A program made the position numbers and the translations under genes. A DNA stretch of 64,000 nucleotides from Podarcis raffonei (lineage: Eukaryota; Chordata; Lepidosauria; Squamata; Lacertidae), in assembly GCF_027172205.1 (NCBI RefSeq), contig NC_070603.1, forward strand, positions 42,108,501 to 42,172,500. The letters run 5' to 3'. Numbering within the stretch: the first letter of the stretch is position 1; every line of letters starts with the position of its first letter. Below, in pieces: positions 55,274 through 64,000 of this stretch. The notes beneath the pieces were generated by a model. That model searched no databases. It had not been told where the DNA came from and saw nothing but the letters and a program-made list of their open reading frames with translations.

Positions 55274-55631
55274 TTGGGACGCGGGTGGCGCTGTGGGTTA
55301 AACCACAGAGCCTAGGGCTTGCCGATCAGATGGTCGGCGGTTTGAATCCCTGTGACAGGGTGAGCTCCCATTGCTCGGTCCCTGCTCCTGCCAACCTAGC
55401 AGTTCAAAAGCACGTCAAAGTGCAAGTAGATAAATAGGTACCGCTCCGGCGGGAAGGTAAACGGCGTTTCCGTGCGCTGCTCTGGTTCGCCAGAAGCAGC
55501 TTAGTCATGCTGGCCACATGACCCGGAAGCTGTACACCGGCTCCCTCGGCCAATAAAGCGAGATGAGCGCCGCAACCCCAGAGTTGGTCATGACTGGACC
55601 TAACAGTCAGGGTTGCCTTTCCCTTTCCCTT
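55274..55631 (+). mobile_element. tRNA-derived SINE, full length
   Basis: Head GGCGCTGTGGGTTAAACC and B-box-like GGTTTGAATCCC, body as in 37672-38038, tail with TTTCCCTTTCCCTT. A perfect 12-bp duplication, TACATACAAAGG, lies at 55262-55273 and 55632-55643. Confidence 0.95.
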
Positions 55632-55643
55632 TACATACAAAGG

Positions 55644-55775
55644 TAAGAATCAAATACATTGCCCTGCCCACTTTTGCCTTTGGTCACATACCCCACCACT
55701 GGCCTGTGGCCCCCAGAAGGTTGATCACAAGAGTATGTGGCCCTTGGGCTGAGAAAAGTTCCCCATCCCTGCCAC
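55644..55775 (-). mobile_element. hAT-type relic (reverse)
   Basis: In reverse it reads GGGATGGGGAAC, GGGCCACATACTC, CCTTCTGGGGGCCACAGGCC and CAAAAGTGGGCAGGGCAATG, the left part of the family at 62104-62398. Confidence 0.6.
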
Positions 55776-56460
55776 AGTCCATGAAACCAATGCTTTCCTG
55801 CTAGCCTTTTGCCAAGCAAAGTTTCGATCTCTTTTGTTAGTGGTGCGTAGGTGCTGTAGATGAACTCACCATGGGTAAGGATTGTTGGCTTAGTCAAGTC
55901 ACTGTTGGGCTGAAGTTCAATTTCTGGCTTCTTTGTGCTTCTGGGGAGACATAGAAACATACACAGGGAGCTTGATATGCAGCAGAGGGCTGTTACAGCT
56001 TCCACCATCCATTCCTTGATAGCTGTGTAGATATTGTGAGTCACAGCCAAAGCCAACTTCACGCTATCTTCTAAAACTGCAGTTCCAAGCAGCCCTGCCC
56101 TGGAAACAGAACCCTGTGTCCAGCCAGTGCTGGCTTCAGGTGTTGGGGGCAAGAGATCCTCCTCAGTGAGCTCCCTTAAAATGTGAGGGGTACTGCCTTT
56201 CGTTCATCTGAGGGCTGCTCATCCCAGTGGGCTGGGGTGCATGGTGACAGTAGGACTGGAGTGCCAACATGAATAAAATTGGGTGGGCCCACCCCAGATA
56301 ATCAATCACAATATGTGGTGTACAGACAACATTTGAGTGACAATGCCCATCAACTTTCTGTGGGGAGCTGGCCCTCTCAAATATTTTATTGGGGGAGGGG
56401 GTGAAGTTACCTCAGCCCCTAGGAGCTGTCTCCTATGCCATAGGTCGGAGGAACAGAATA
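55776..56460. other. Probable PIRT intron, one unexplained frame
   Basis: A minus-strand frame runs through 55631-56152. Its first part has a hydrophobic stretch (VEAVTALCCISSSLCMFLC); its last part is hAT repeat. It is not recognised and may be chance. Confidence 0.35.
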
Positions 56461-56702
56461 CAGTGGTACCTCAGGTTAAGTGCTTAATTCGTTCCGGAGA
56501 TCCGTACTTAACCTGAAACTGTTCTTAACCTGAAGCACCACTTTAGCTAATGGGGCCTCCTGCTGCTGCTGTGCCGCCAGAGCCCGATTTCTGTTCTTAT
56601 CCTGAAGCAAAGTTCTTAACCCGAAGCACTATTTCTAGGTTAGCGGAGTCTGTAACCTGAAGAGTATGTAACCTGAAGTGTATGTAACCCGAGGTACCAC
56701 TG
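56461..56702 (-). mobile_element. 242-bp TA-flanked MITE, copy G
   Basis: Reverse copy with CAGTGGTACC and GGTACCACTG ends and TA on both sides. Full length. Confidence 0.93.
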
Positions 56703-57299
56703 TACAGCATCCTCACACTCCTTTTCACCCCACCTGCACTTACATGCTCACTTTAAAGCACTCAAGAGCATTCTTTGCTCTGTTGGCAGGTACCCCTCAC
56801 CTTGGAACATGATAGATTGCCCCAGCAGCCCCTATATCATCATCATGGAGCCTCTGGGAGCTCCCATTTTCCAACAGAACGGGTACTTAGCTGCTCCAAG
56901 ACAAGCAGACCTGCTTGAGATTGCAAGCTGCGAGGAGCTGGCCAGGTTTCTTGGGGGAGAAGTGGTAAGTTCAGCATTCTCAAAACAGGCAACAGCAGTG
57001 ATTGGATAGAGCAGTTGTGCTGGCTGGGGCTGATTGCATTTGCAGTTGAAACATCTGGAGGGCATCAGGTGGACGAAGGCCAGGCGAAAGGCTTTCTCCG
57101 ACAGTCACAATGGGGCCACCCAAGCCTGCCCCAGAGCCATATGTGCACTGGTGTTCCACTCATGGCTGCCACCCAGAGGTGGTGCCAGGGCTTTGCATGG
57201 CTTTGCTGGCGTAACAGCCACACCTGGGTCTGTTTCACTTTAAAGGTGCAGCTTGCCAGGTGGCGGCTTTGTGCCTTGAGAAACCGAGGGAGGCACACG
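56703..57299. other. Spacer / probable PIRT intron
   Basis: Short frames on both strands without recognisable features. Confidence 0.4.
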
Positions 57300-57420
57300 C
57301 TGCTTACACACCACACATTCAAAGCAAATTCAAAGCACATTTCCCTCCAAAAATCCTGGGAAACTGGGATTTGCCAAGGCTGCTGGAAATCATAGCTGTG
57401 CGAGGGGTGGAATTACAGTA
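57300..57420. mobile_element. Foldback MITE-like repeat
   Basis: TCAAAGCACATTTCCCTCC, AATCCTGGGAAACTGGGATT and GCTGCTGGAAATCATAGCTG parallel the repeat at 9612-9772 and 33003-33130. Confidence 0.5.
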
Positions 57421-58675
57421 GCGGGATTCTTTTGGCACTGGTGGTGGGAAATGTTATTTAAATATATATTGCGCACGCAACCACACAACTCGGCAAGAGA
57501 GCAAAAGGCAGGACCTCCTTCTCAAAAATGCCCAAGGGATTCTTCCCCATCACTGCACCCCCACCTGCTGCTCTTCTGCCAGGGCACACACAATATCTGT
57601 GAGATAATTAAGATGATTATACAGGCTAAGGGAATGAGAAACCATGATAGGAACATAGATGATGACGACGGCTTCAACAGGGAGCCGGTGTTTTGAAGTG
57701 TGTTTCTGTGGACCAGGAACACAAAGGATCTGTTCAGTCTGGTTGATGTGCATTGTACTCTTTGTTCTATTGAGCCTGCATTTGCACTGCAAAACATTCA
57801 ATTTCCTGGACATTCCCTGCTTATGAACAGGAGATGCCTCCATTGTCCATTCTACGTAAGAGAAGTCCTCCCACATATCACAGACATATTTTGGCTTATT
57901 GGTCTGTCTGCTGCTCGCGTTTTATACCATATTGTGCTATCTTTTATCCCCCAACTCCTGTTTTAATGTTTTCGCTGTTAGCTGCTCTGAAAGGGCAGGA
58001 TAACAAATCCTCAAATAAGTAAATACAGTATCCACAATTTGCAGCCCCTTTTCTCTGCTTGTCTTGGGGAACTAGAATGAAACACACCGAGAGGGAACTT
58101 AGGAAGAGTAGGGGGGGAAACCATAATTTAAGGGGACTAGAGAAATTCTGACTAGAGTTGATCTTTTTTCATTTAAATAGCCTGGCGCCAGTTGCCTCTG
58201 CCCTCATTAATTCAGTATCATTGCAGAGCATGAGTTGTTCAGCGCCATGCAAAATGGTTATGCAAAGAGGCTGGCAAGGTTGGTTTTTATCAGCAGGAGA
58301 CTGATCACACAAACACACACCCTGCACACACACAATTGCACTGATCAAAGTGGTCAAGTGGGCACATATGGGGTGAGGCAATTTCACAGTTAAACTGGTC
58401 CCAAGTTGCTAACATGTCTTTACATTACACATGTAGTTCGACAGCCAGCCCGTAGTGTGCCCTGGGCAGTTGTACTTGTGAGCGATTCCCCTTTTCCTTT
58501 GTGAGGATCTGCAAAGAGCTGGTTTGCGATCCACTCCTCCTATTCTTTACATGTTGCTGGTGTGGTGTCTGATAACCAGCCGAGAAGTGTCAAACCACCT
58601 TGAAAAACGAGGGGTCTCCTTGTTGTATAGACTTGATGTGCCAGCCATGAGATTATAAGAGACACCCATTTATAT
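57421..58675. other. Spacer / probable PIRT intron
   Basis: A CA-rich imperfect repeat lies near 58305-58335. No gene was recognised. Confidence 0.4.
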
Positions 58676-58817
58676 CAGGGGTGGGGAACCCACGGTCCTC
58701 CAGATGTTGTTGGATTCCAACTCCCACCAGGCCTAGGCAGCTTGGCCAGTGGTCAGAGGATGATGGGAGCTTTAGCCCAGCATCATCATATGGAGGTCCA
58801 GAAGTTCCCCATCCCTG
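58676..58817. mobile_element. 142-bp hAT MITE
   Basis: Starts CAGGGGTGGGGAACCC and ends GTTCCCCATCCCTG. The flanks ATTTATAT and ACTTACAT agree at 6 of 8 positions, as in a decayed target duplication. The body has TTGTTGGATTCCAACTCCC. Confidence 0.8.
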
Positions 58818-60828
58818 ACTTACATGGGACTGTGACTTTCACCAGTGATTTCCATTCTCCCCTTAGCCTCCCTTGGCATAGTCCAGTCTCAATCTCCACT
58901 CTCACCCCATTTTCCTAGCGTTAAGTTGGGCAACAAAGGACACAAATGATGCAAAAAGCAAGAGGCCCATCTTAGCTGCACCCCATCCCAGTGTGAATGG
59001 GCCTCAACTTCTTCTCCTGCCAGTTTCCCCATAGGGAAGCCAGGCAGGGAGATCACACCATCCTCCTCTCAGCCAGTGGAGCCCAGCCTTGATCCTAGTT
59101 TTCCTGATAGGAAGAAACTAATCATCCAGAGGAGTATCCCTGATCTTCCTGGAGCTGTTCTCGCTACACCTCCCTTCCCATCTGCCTTCTGTTTCTTGAA
59201 GAAAACAGGAAAGAATTGAGAGTAAGATTCCTCCTCTACTGGTCAGCACAAGCCTCTGCCTCACCTTCCACTGGATTATAGCTTTTGGGGGATGCCTACT
59301 TAGATCCTTTGGGTAGATCTTGTGGGCAAATCTGTGGATGTCGGCCACCCAGTGCCATCTCGCTGGGAAATCTATTGTTCTTTCCAGCTCTGCCACAGTG
59401 GTTGAAGAAGTGGGCACTGTGCCTTGGGAATATGTGTGAGAACGGCTTGAACCGAGCCCCAGACACTTGGACAATTGAGAAGCGTAACCCCTTTCAGGAT
59501 TCGGATTGCAGGCCTCTTGAATCACACAGGCCCAGCATTTATTTGCAAGACTCTTTTTCAGCAATGCAAAGTTGCTAAATATGCAAAACCTTGCCTTGAG
59601 ACTGGAAGCAAGCCTGCAAACTGGTTTCGTTAACTGGTGGTGAGCAGGAGAGGCAAGCCACATGAAGTGGGCTAGTGTTTCAACCTGCCTCCCTCCCTCT
59701 CTGCTTGGCACTTTACACTTCCACAATTTCATAAGCACCTAGGGAGGCAGGAAGCAGCAAGAGTCTCTCTTGTAGCATTCTGACCTTTCCAGAAACCCTT
59801 CGCAAGATGAGAATGCCTGGTGCCCCCTCCCAAGCCTTCTAAATAGTGTGTTTGTGGGTCCCCTTAGTGGCCTGGGGTTCCTGATATTGGCCTGATCCTG
59901 ATGACTTTTAGTGCAACTTTTAGTGCGACTAATGATAATGACTTTTAGTGCGACTTTTAGTGCGCCCCAGGGGAGGTTTCTGTAAGAAGTGGAGGGAGGG
60001 GACCTGGGGACTGGCTGAATCCGCCCTCACTAATTCCACACCCCTTTGGGAATCAGAAAGTCAAATCTGCAGACATCCTTCTGCCCTGTGTAGGTTTCTC
60101 CACAACTAGAGCCAAAGAGCAAGGAAGGACCAAGTTTCCTAATGCATCTGCCTTGGATTTGAAACTGTTTTGATTTGTGAAATTGCACTCTATTTATATT
60201 GTTGATATTTTTAAAATTGTTAAATGGCTTTAAGTCGTTTATTGGAAGTGAATAAACATGGGCAAGTGGCAGCGTAACAATCACAGAGATGCCCTTCTCC
60301 TGGCATGCGTGGTCTGGCACCTGTTTTTCCTGGTCTACCCCAGCCAACACCTCCCATGTAGGGTTGGGAGAGGCCCCTGCCTGGAACCCATGAGAGTCGC
60401 TGCCAGTCAGGGAAGAAGATAGTCAGGCTCATCAGGCAGCTTTGTATATTCCTCTGTGTGAAGGAAGTAAGCAGCTCAGGTCCACTGAGTTCGAAGGAAA
60501 GAGCCATTGGCTGGGATGAAAGTGGGTGAGAGCTACCCAGGATGACCTGAGCAAGGCCGGGATGATCTGGAAGCCGTCCCCTGCAGAACCACCATCATGG
60601 GAGCCAAGGCTTTCCAACAGGGAGTGCCCAAGTCTTGGAGCTCAGGCAGCTACCCGCCCTCGTCATGACAGCAGCTGCACCATTCCTCACTCTCCAGCCC
60701 AGGATGCAGCATCTCACTCCATTCTGCTGCGAGAGGATGATATTTACATCAGGCAGGATTGACCTGACTATGCAGTTCTTGCCTGGCAGGGGATTGAGCA
60801 TCTGAGTCTCATCTCAGAAGCGGAGCTG

Positions 60829-60866
<38 letters not shown>

Positions 60867-62103
60867 AACCTGTGCAAGTCAGATCTACAGTTCTGTGCTG
60901 GTTTTCTCCCTCCCTCCGACCCCCAGATCCACGCAGTCCCCCCACATCTGCCGAGAAACACAAAGGTAGGCTATGTGGCCAGTCTGCCAGACTCCCTTTT
61001 CCGGGTGCCTCGAGAAAAAGTGCTCGTGCTTTCCTGGGGAAACTTCACGAGTTCCCAGCTCCCCCACTTTTTATGTGGGGTGGTTGCTCCAGTGCACAAA
61101 AGGTTTTGCCTCTGATTATCAGCTTTTCTGCCAGAGAGAATATGGGTGGGACTCAGACCTGTTTATTGCATTCCCAGCCTCTTTCAGCCTGTGCAGAGAG
61201 TGACTATTATGCCAACTTCAAGGTCCATTTATTTAGCTCCAGGCAAATGTGAAAGAAACCGCCCAGCGGAGATCTATTCTGAGGCGGGAGGGTCCTCCAG
61301 CTCCTGTTGGGTGCTGAAAATTCAGAGCTTGGGATGCAAAGCTCAGCCTCTGGGATCCAGGGTACCCCCCACCCTCCAGCTCCCTGCCACAAAGAGAGCC
61401 CAGGCACCCAGTTCCAACAGAGAAAGTATTTCTACTTACATGATCAGAGGCTCCCTGCAGTTGGCTTGCTGCTCTGCTAAGGCATGGAATGTGTCCTAAG
61501 TGGATGTTGCGATTTCCCTAAGTAGCTTAGCTTCCAGGCTCAGATAACCCCCCTCTGATATCATCTGTATTGAGTGGCTCATAAAACCTGGAGCATGTTC
61601 CAGCTCAGATGAGCTCACTCACTCAGCAGCCAATGGCTTGCCTTAACCCTTCGCTGGCCAAAGCTCCAGCACATGGGATGAGCCTACAGGATGAGCTGCT
61701 TTTGTTTAGCAGACAACAGCTGCATGGGCCATGGATGCAGTACAAAGGAAGGGCAGGAGTGGATTGTGGTGCCGGAACAGGTTGGGCAAGAGAAGGAGCA
61801 ACATGTGGGGGTGGGGAGTGGTTCTGACAATTCAGGATCATTGAATATGAACCCCCATTCTCCCCTTCCTTGCATGTATTCTAATCTGTGGCTTTCACCA
61901 AATAGGCATTTTTCCAACTTTGTACCTGTTTCACATACCTGGGTCCAACAACTAGTGTTTTGAAGCTATAGGAATATGGATAGGTTCAGTGGCATCGAAA
62001 GAAATTCAGTTCAGTGAAACTTATCTGGAACAAAACCAAGCAATTATGTCCATCTCTAATATGTTTTAATTGAGCTGATGTATTTACAAGCCACCTTTCA
62101 GGA
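58818..62103. other. Spacer / probable PIRT intron or upstream DNA
   Basis: A (CA)n microsatellite lies at 60833-60864. ACTTTTAGTGCGACTTTTAG-type words repeat in short tandem near 59905-59965. A 204-codon minus-strand frame at 59118-59732 has no recognisable features. No gene was recognised. Confidence 0.4.
60833..60864 (+). repeat. (CA)n microsatellite
   Basis: About 16 CA units. Confidence 0.95.
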
Positions 62104-62398
62104 CAAGGGTGAGGAATCTTTTTCGGGCCAAGGGGTGCGTTCCCACATGCTAGGACCAGGAGGGGCCAGAGGCTGAAGTTGGTGGAGCAATGAATGCAAT
62201 TTTTACTTTTGTCCAAGGGTTGACTTGCACTCACACAACCAGCTGTGTTCTCTGTCCAGACAACCAAGATGCCTTATCAGAGTTTAAGGAGACTTTCCTG
62301 GCAGGCAAAAACATTTGGGGGCAGAGCAGAATCAGAAAGGGATGCGGTCAGGGGAGACTTGTAGGACCACATTTGGGCCTCAGGCCTGAGGTTCCTTA
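62104..62398 (+). mobile_element. hAT-type relic
   Basis: Left part AAGGGTGAGGAATCTTTTTC and GGGCCAAGGGGTGCGTTCCC, middle ACTTTCCTGGCAGGC, right part GGGCCTCAGGCCTGAGGTTC. The order matches the relics at 31473-32072 and 55644-55775. No transposase remains. Confidence 0.6.
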
Positions 62399-62411
62399 GC
62401 AATTTCCGGGT

Positions 62412-62542
62412 AGGGGTGAAGAACCTGCAGCTCTTCAGGTGTAGTTGGACTGCAACTCCCACCAGTACCAGACAGCATGGATAATTGACAGGGTCTGTTG
62501 GAGCTGAAGTCCAACAACATCTGGAGGGCCACAGGCTAGTTG
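62412..62542. mobile_element. hAT MITE relic
   Basis: Begins TAGGGGTGAAGAACCTGCAG and contains TAGTTGGACTGCAACTCCCA and GAAGTCCAACAACATCTGGA, the same pattern as 58676-58817. Confidence 0.65.
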
Positions 62543-63648
62543 CCTCAATTTTAGGGTAAAAGCTGTCCAAGCTTCATTGCACCCTCCAGGGCTATCCCAC
62601 AACATGCCAAATGCGGTTGGCCCACTTCAGTTAACGTCTGAATAAACCCTTTCTTTCTTTCCTTTTTTTGTGTGGTTATTAATAGAATCAATGGGGGGTG
62701 GAGATATAAAAACTGGAGGGAAAGCTAATGTACCAACACCTTGTTTCTTGCAGTGAGCCCTGTGGGCCAAAATATGTGAAGAAACATTGCCAAATACATT
62801 CAAACCCTTCCAGGATCCCTCTACATTTTAACAGCTCACTCGCCCAGGTACCAATAACTTCTGCTTCCCACTTCAGAACAGATGCACTTTAGGCACCAGT
62901 TATGTGTGGAAAGCCAGCTGCCTCCTGTTTCCTGAACATCCAATTTATTGGAAAGTTGGCCAATATTACGTCATGAGATAAGAAGCTACAAACTGGATAC
63001 AGAAGCAGATGAATATGACTAATTATCTCCTGCCACAAGGCAAGCCCGTAACAAATGTAATTCTTCTCTGCTCTTCCAGCAGTGCAGAGAAAAGTTATAT
63101 GGCTAGTTGTGTTGGTCTTCCACAAACTTTGGGGACAATTTTATGATGTATCAAATTCATCTTACGATCAAGAGATGGGAACATGATATCCTCTTAGGCA
63201 ACCTTTTGCCGATCTATTCTTGAAGCCATTTGCCTGAAATTTAAACTCATTGCTTCTCATACAAGGGACAAATTAGACTTGATGCCAGAGGTGAGTGAAT
63301 ACGTATTCAGATACATTTGTTGTTGTTGCTAAAAGAGGGGGGGGAGTGTCATTTGTGAGAGGAACATGACAAAGTGGGGCACTAATTCCCCCAGTGAGAC
63401 CCACTACTCACAGCCAGAGCTACTATTAGCTGAGTGTCAAGGACTGGCAGGACTCTGAAGTGTGTGCGTGGGGGGGGGGGAGAAGACCAGGAGAGGGGAC
63501 CAGTGATTTATGGGGTTGGATGCAAGGAAGGAGCCAGGGGAGGAGGGAGAGTCAGGGTTGTCCGAGATGGAGAAAGGCATGCCAAATGTGGGAGAAGAAG
63601 ACAGGTCAGTAGACGCCTCACTTTTCCCTGCCCCACTTTCTCCTAGAA
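62543..63648. other. Spacer without recognised gene
   Basis: G-runs lie at about 63338-63345 and 63471-63480. Nothing else was recognised. Confidence 0.4.
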
Positions 63649-63900
63649 CAGGGGTCAGCAAACTTTTTCAGTCGTGGGCTGGCCCACCCTCCCTCACCGT
63701 GGGCCAGACTATATATATATATTTTTTTGGGGGGGGATGAACGAATTCCTATGCCCTACAAATAACCCAGAGATGCATTTTAAATAAAAGGACACATTCT
63801 ACTCATGTAAAAACACGCTGATTCCTGGACCGTCTGTGGGCCGGATTGAGAAGGCGATTGAGCCACATCTGGCCCACGGGCCTTAGGTTGCCTACCCCTG
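63649..63900. mobile_element. 252-bp hAT non-autonomous element
   Basis: Starts CAGGGGTCAGCAAACTTTTT and ends TAGGTTGCCTACCCCTG. A perfect 8-bp duplication, TCCTAGAA, lies at 63641-63648 and 63901-63908. Interior words GGGCCAGACTATATATAT and GGGCCGGATTGAG fit a widespread amniote hAT family. Confidence 0.95.
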
Positions 63901-64000
63901 TCCTAGAACAAGGAGGGGCTTGAAGTGGTAAGAGCAGTGGCACATTCCATGCAGGAGAAGTCTCAGATTACAGGCATGCAACCCATTAGGAGAGCATATA

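Noticed and set aside
30185-56702. The direct and reverse MITE copies as a possible CRISPR-like or satellite array
   Set aside because: Copies are dispersed, in both orientations, each with TA flanks; they are independent transposon insertions in a vertebrate genome.
59118-59732. A 204-codon open frame on the minus strand
   Set aside because: No recognisable domain, a weak start context, and about one stop-free run of this length is expected by chance in 64 kb over six frames.

Overview
This is a vertebrate nuclear window, almost certainly from a squamate reptile and probably a lacertid-type lizard. The evidence is a 5'-truncated Bov-B (RTE) LINE, a Sauria SINE, a second tRNA-headed SINE family, CR1/L2-like and L1-like LINE debris, several hAT-type non-autonomous elements with 8-bp target duplications, and seven copies of a ~242-bp TA-flanked MITE. 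Nothing looks bacterial or plasmid-derived. The species-level guess is inference; Squamata is well supported.

Four protein-coding genes can be recognised, all with an uninterrupted coding exon. RNF222 (+, CDS 3844..4503) is a RING protein with a C-terminal membrane anchor. Two members of the TMEM238 family follow on the minus strand about 18 kb apart: a short TMEM238L-like protein (25418..25660) and a longer paralogue with an Arg/Ala-rich tail in a CpG island (43218..43736). PIRT (-, CDS 53344..53766) is the phosphoinositide-binding regulator of TRP channels. From memory of the human map, RNF222, TMEM238L and PIRT are all on 17p13 but RNF222 lies a few Mb from the other two, so the lizard arrangement is more compact or rearranged. 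The genes do not form an operon-like unit. Three of the four encode small membrane proteins with two predicted membrane segments.

Layout: 1-2.5 kb, a hAT-like relic and a LINE 3' end split by two MITEs; 3.8-5.5 kb, RNF222 terminal exon and 3'UTR; 5.5-19.3 kb, repeat-rich spacer ending in the Bov-B copy; 19.3-24.7 kb, a long stretch with no recognised mobile element; 25.4 kb, TMEM238L; 26-28.3 kb, L1 debris, a solo LTR and a foldback element; 28.3-30.2 kb, mostly unique sequence with enhancer-like motif density; 30-42 kb, SINE, LINE and hAT copies plus one candidate small membrane-protein gene (38477..38680); 43-44 kb, CpG island with the TMEM238-like gene; 44-53 kb, spacer; 53.3-53.8 kb, PIRT coding exon; 53.8-64 kb, probably PIRT intron or upstream DNA with several MITEs and hAT relics.

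The most promising items for follow-up are the tandem TMEM238-family pair, the unannotated small single-pass membrane protein candidate at 38.5 kb, the 242-bp MITE built from repeated CAGGTTA-like words with a 16-bp unit that varies in number, and foldback elements that encode mirror-image reading frames on both strands.
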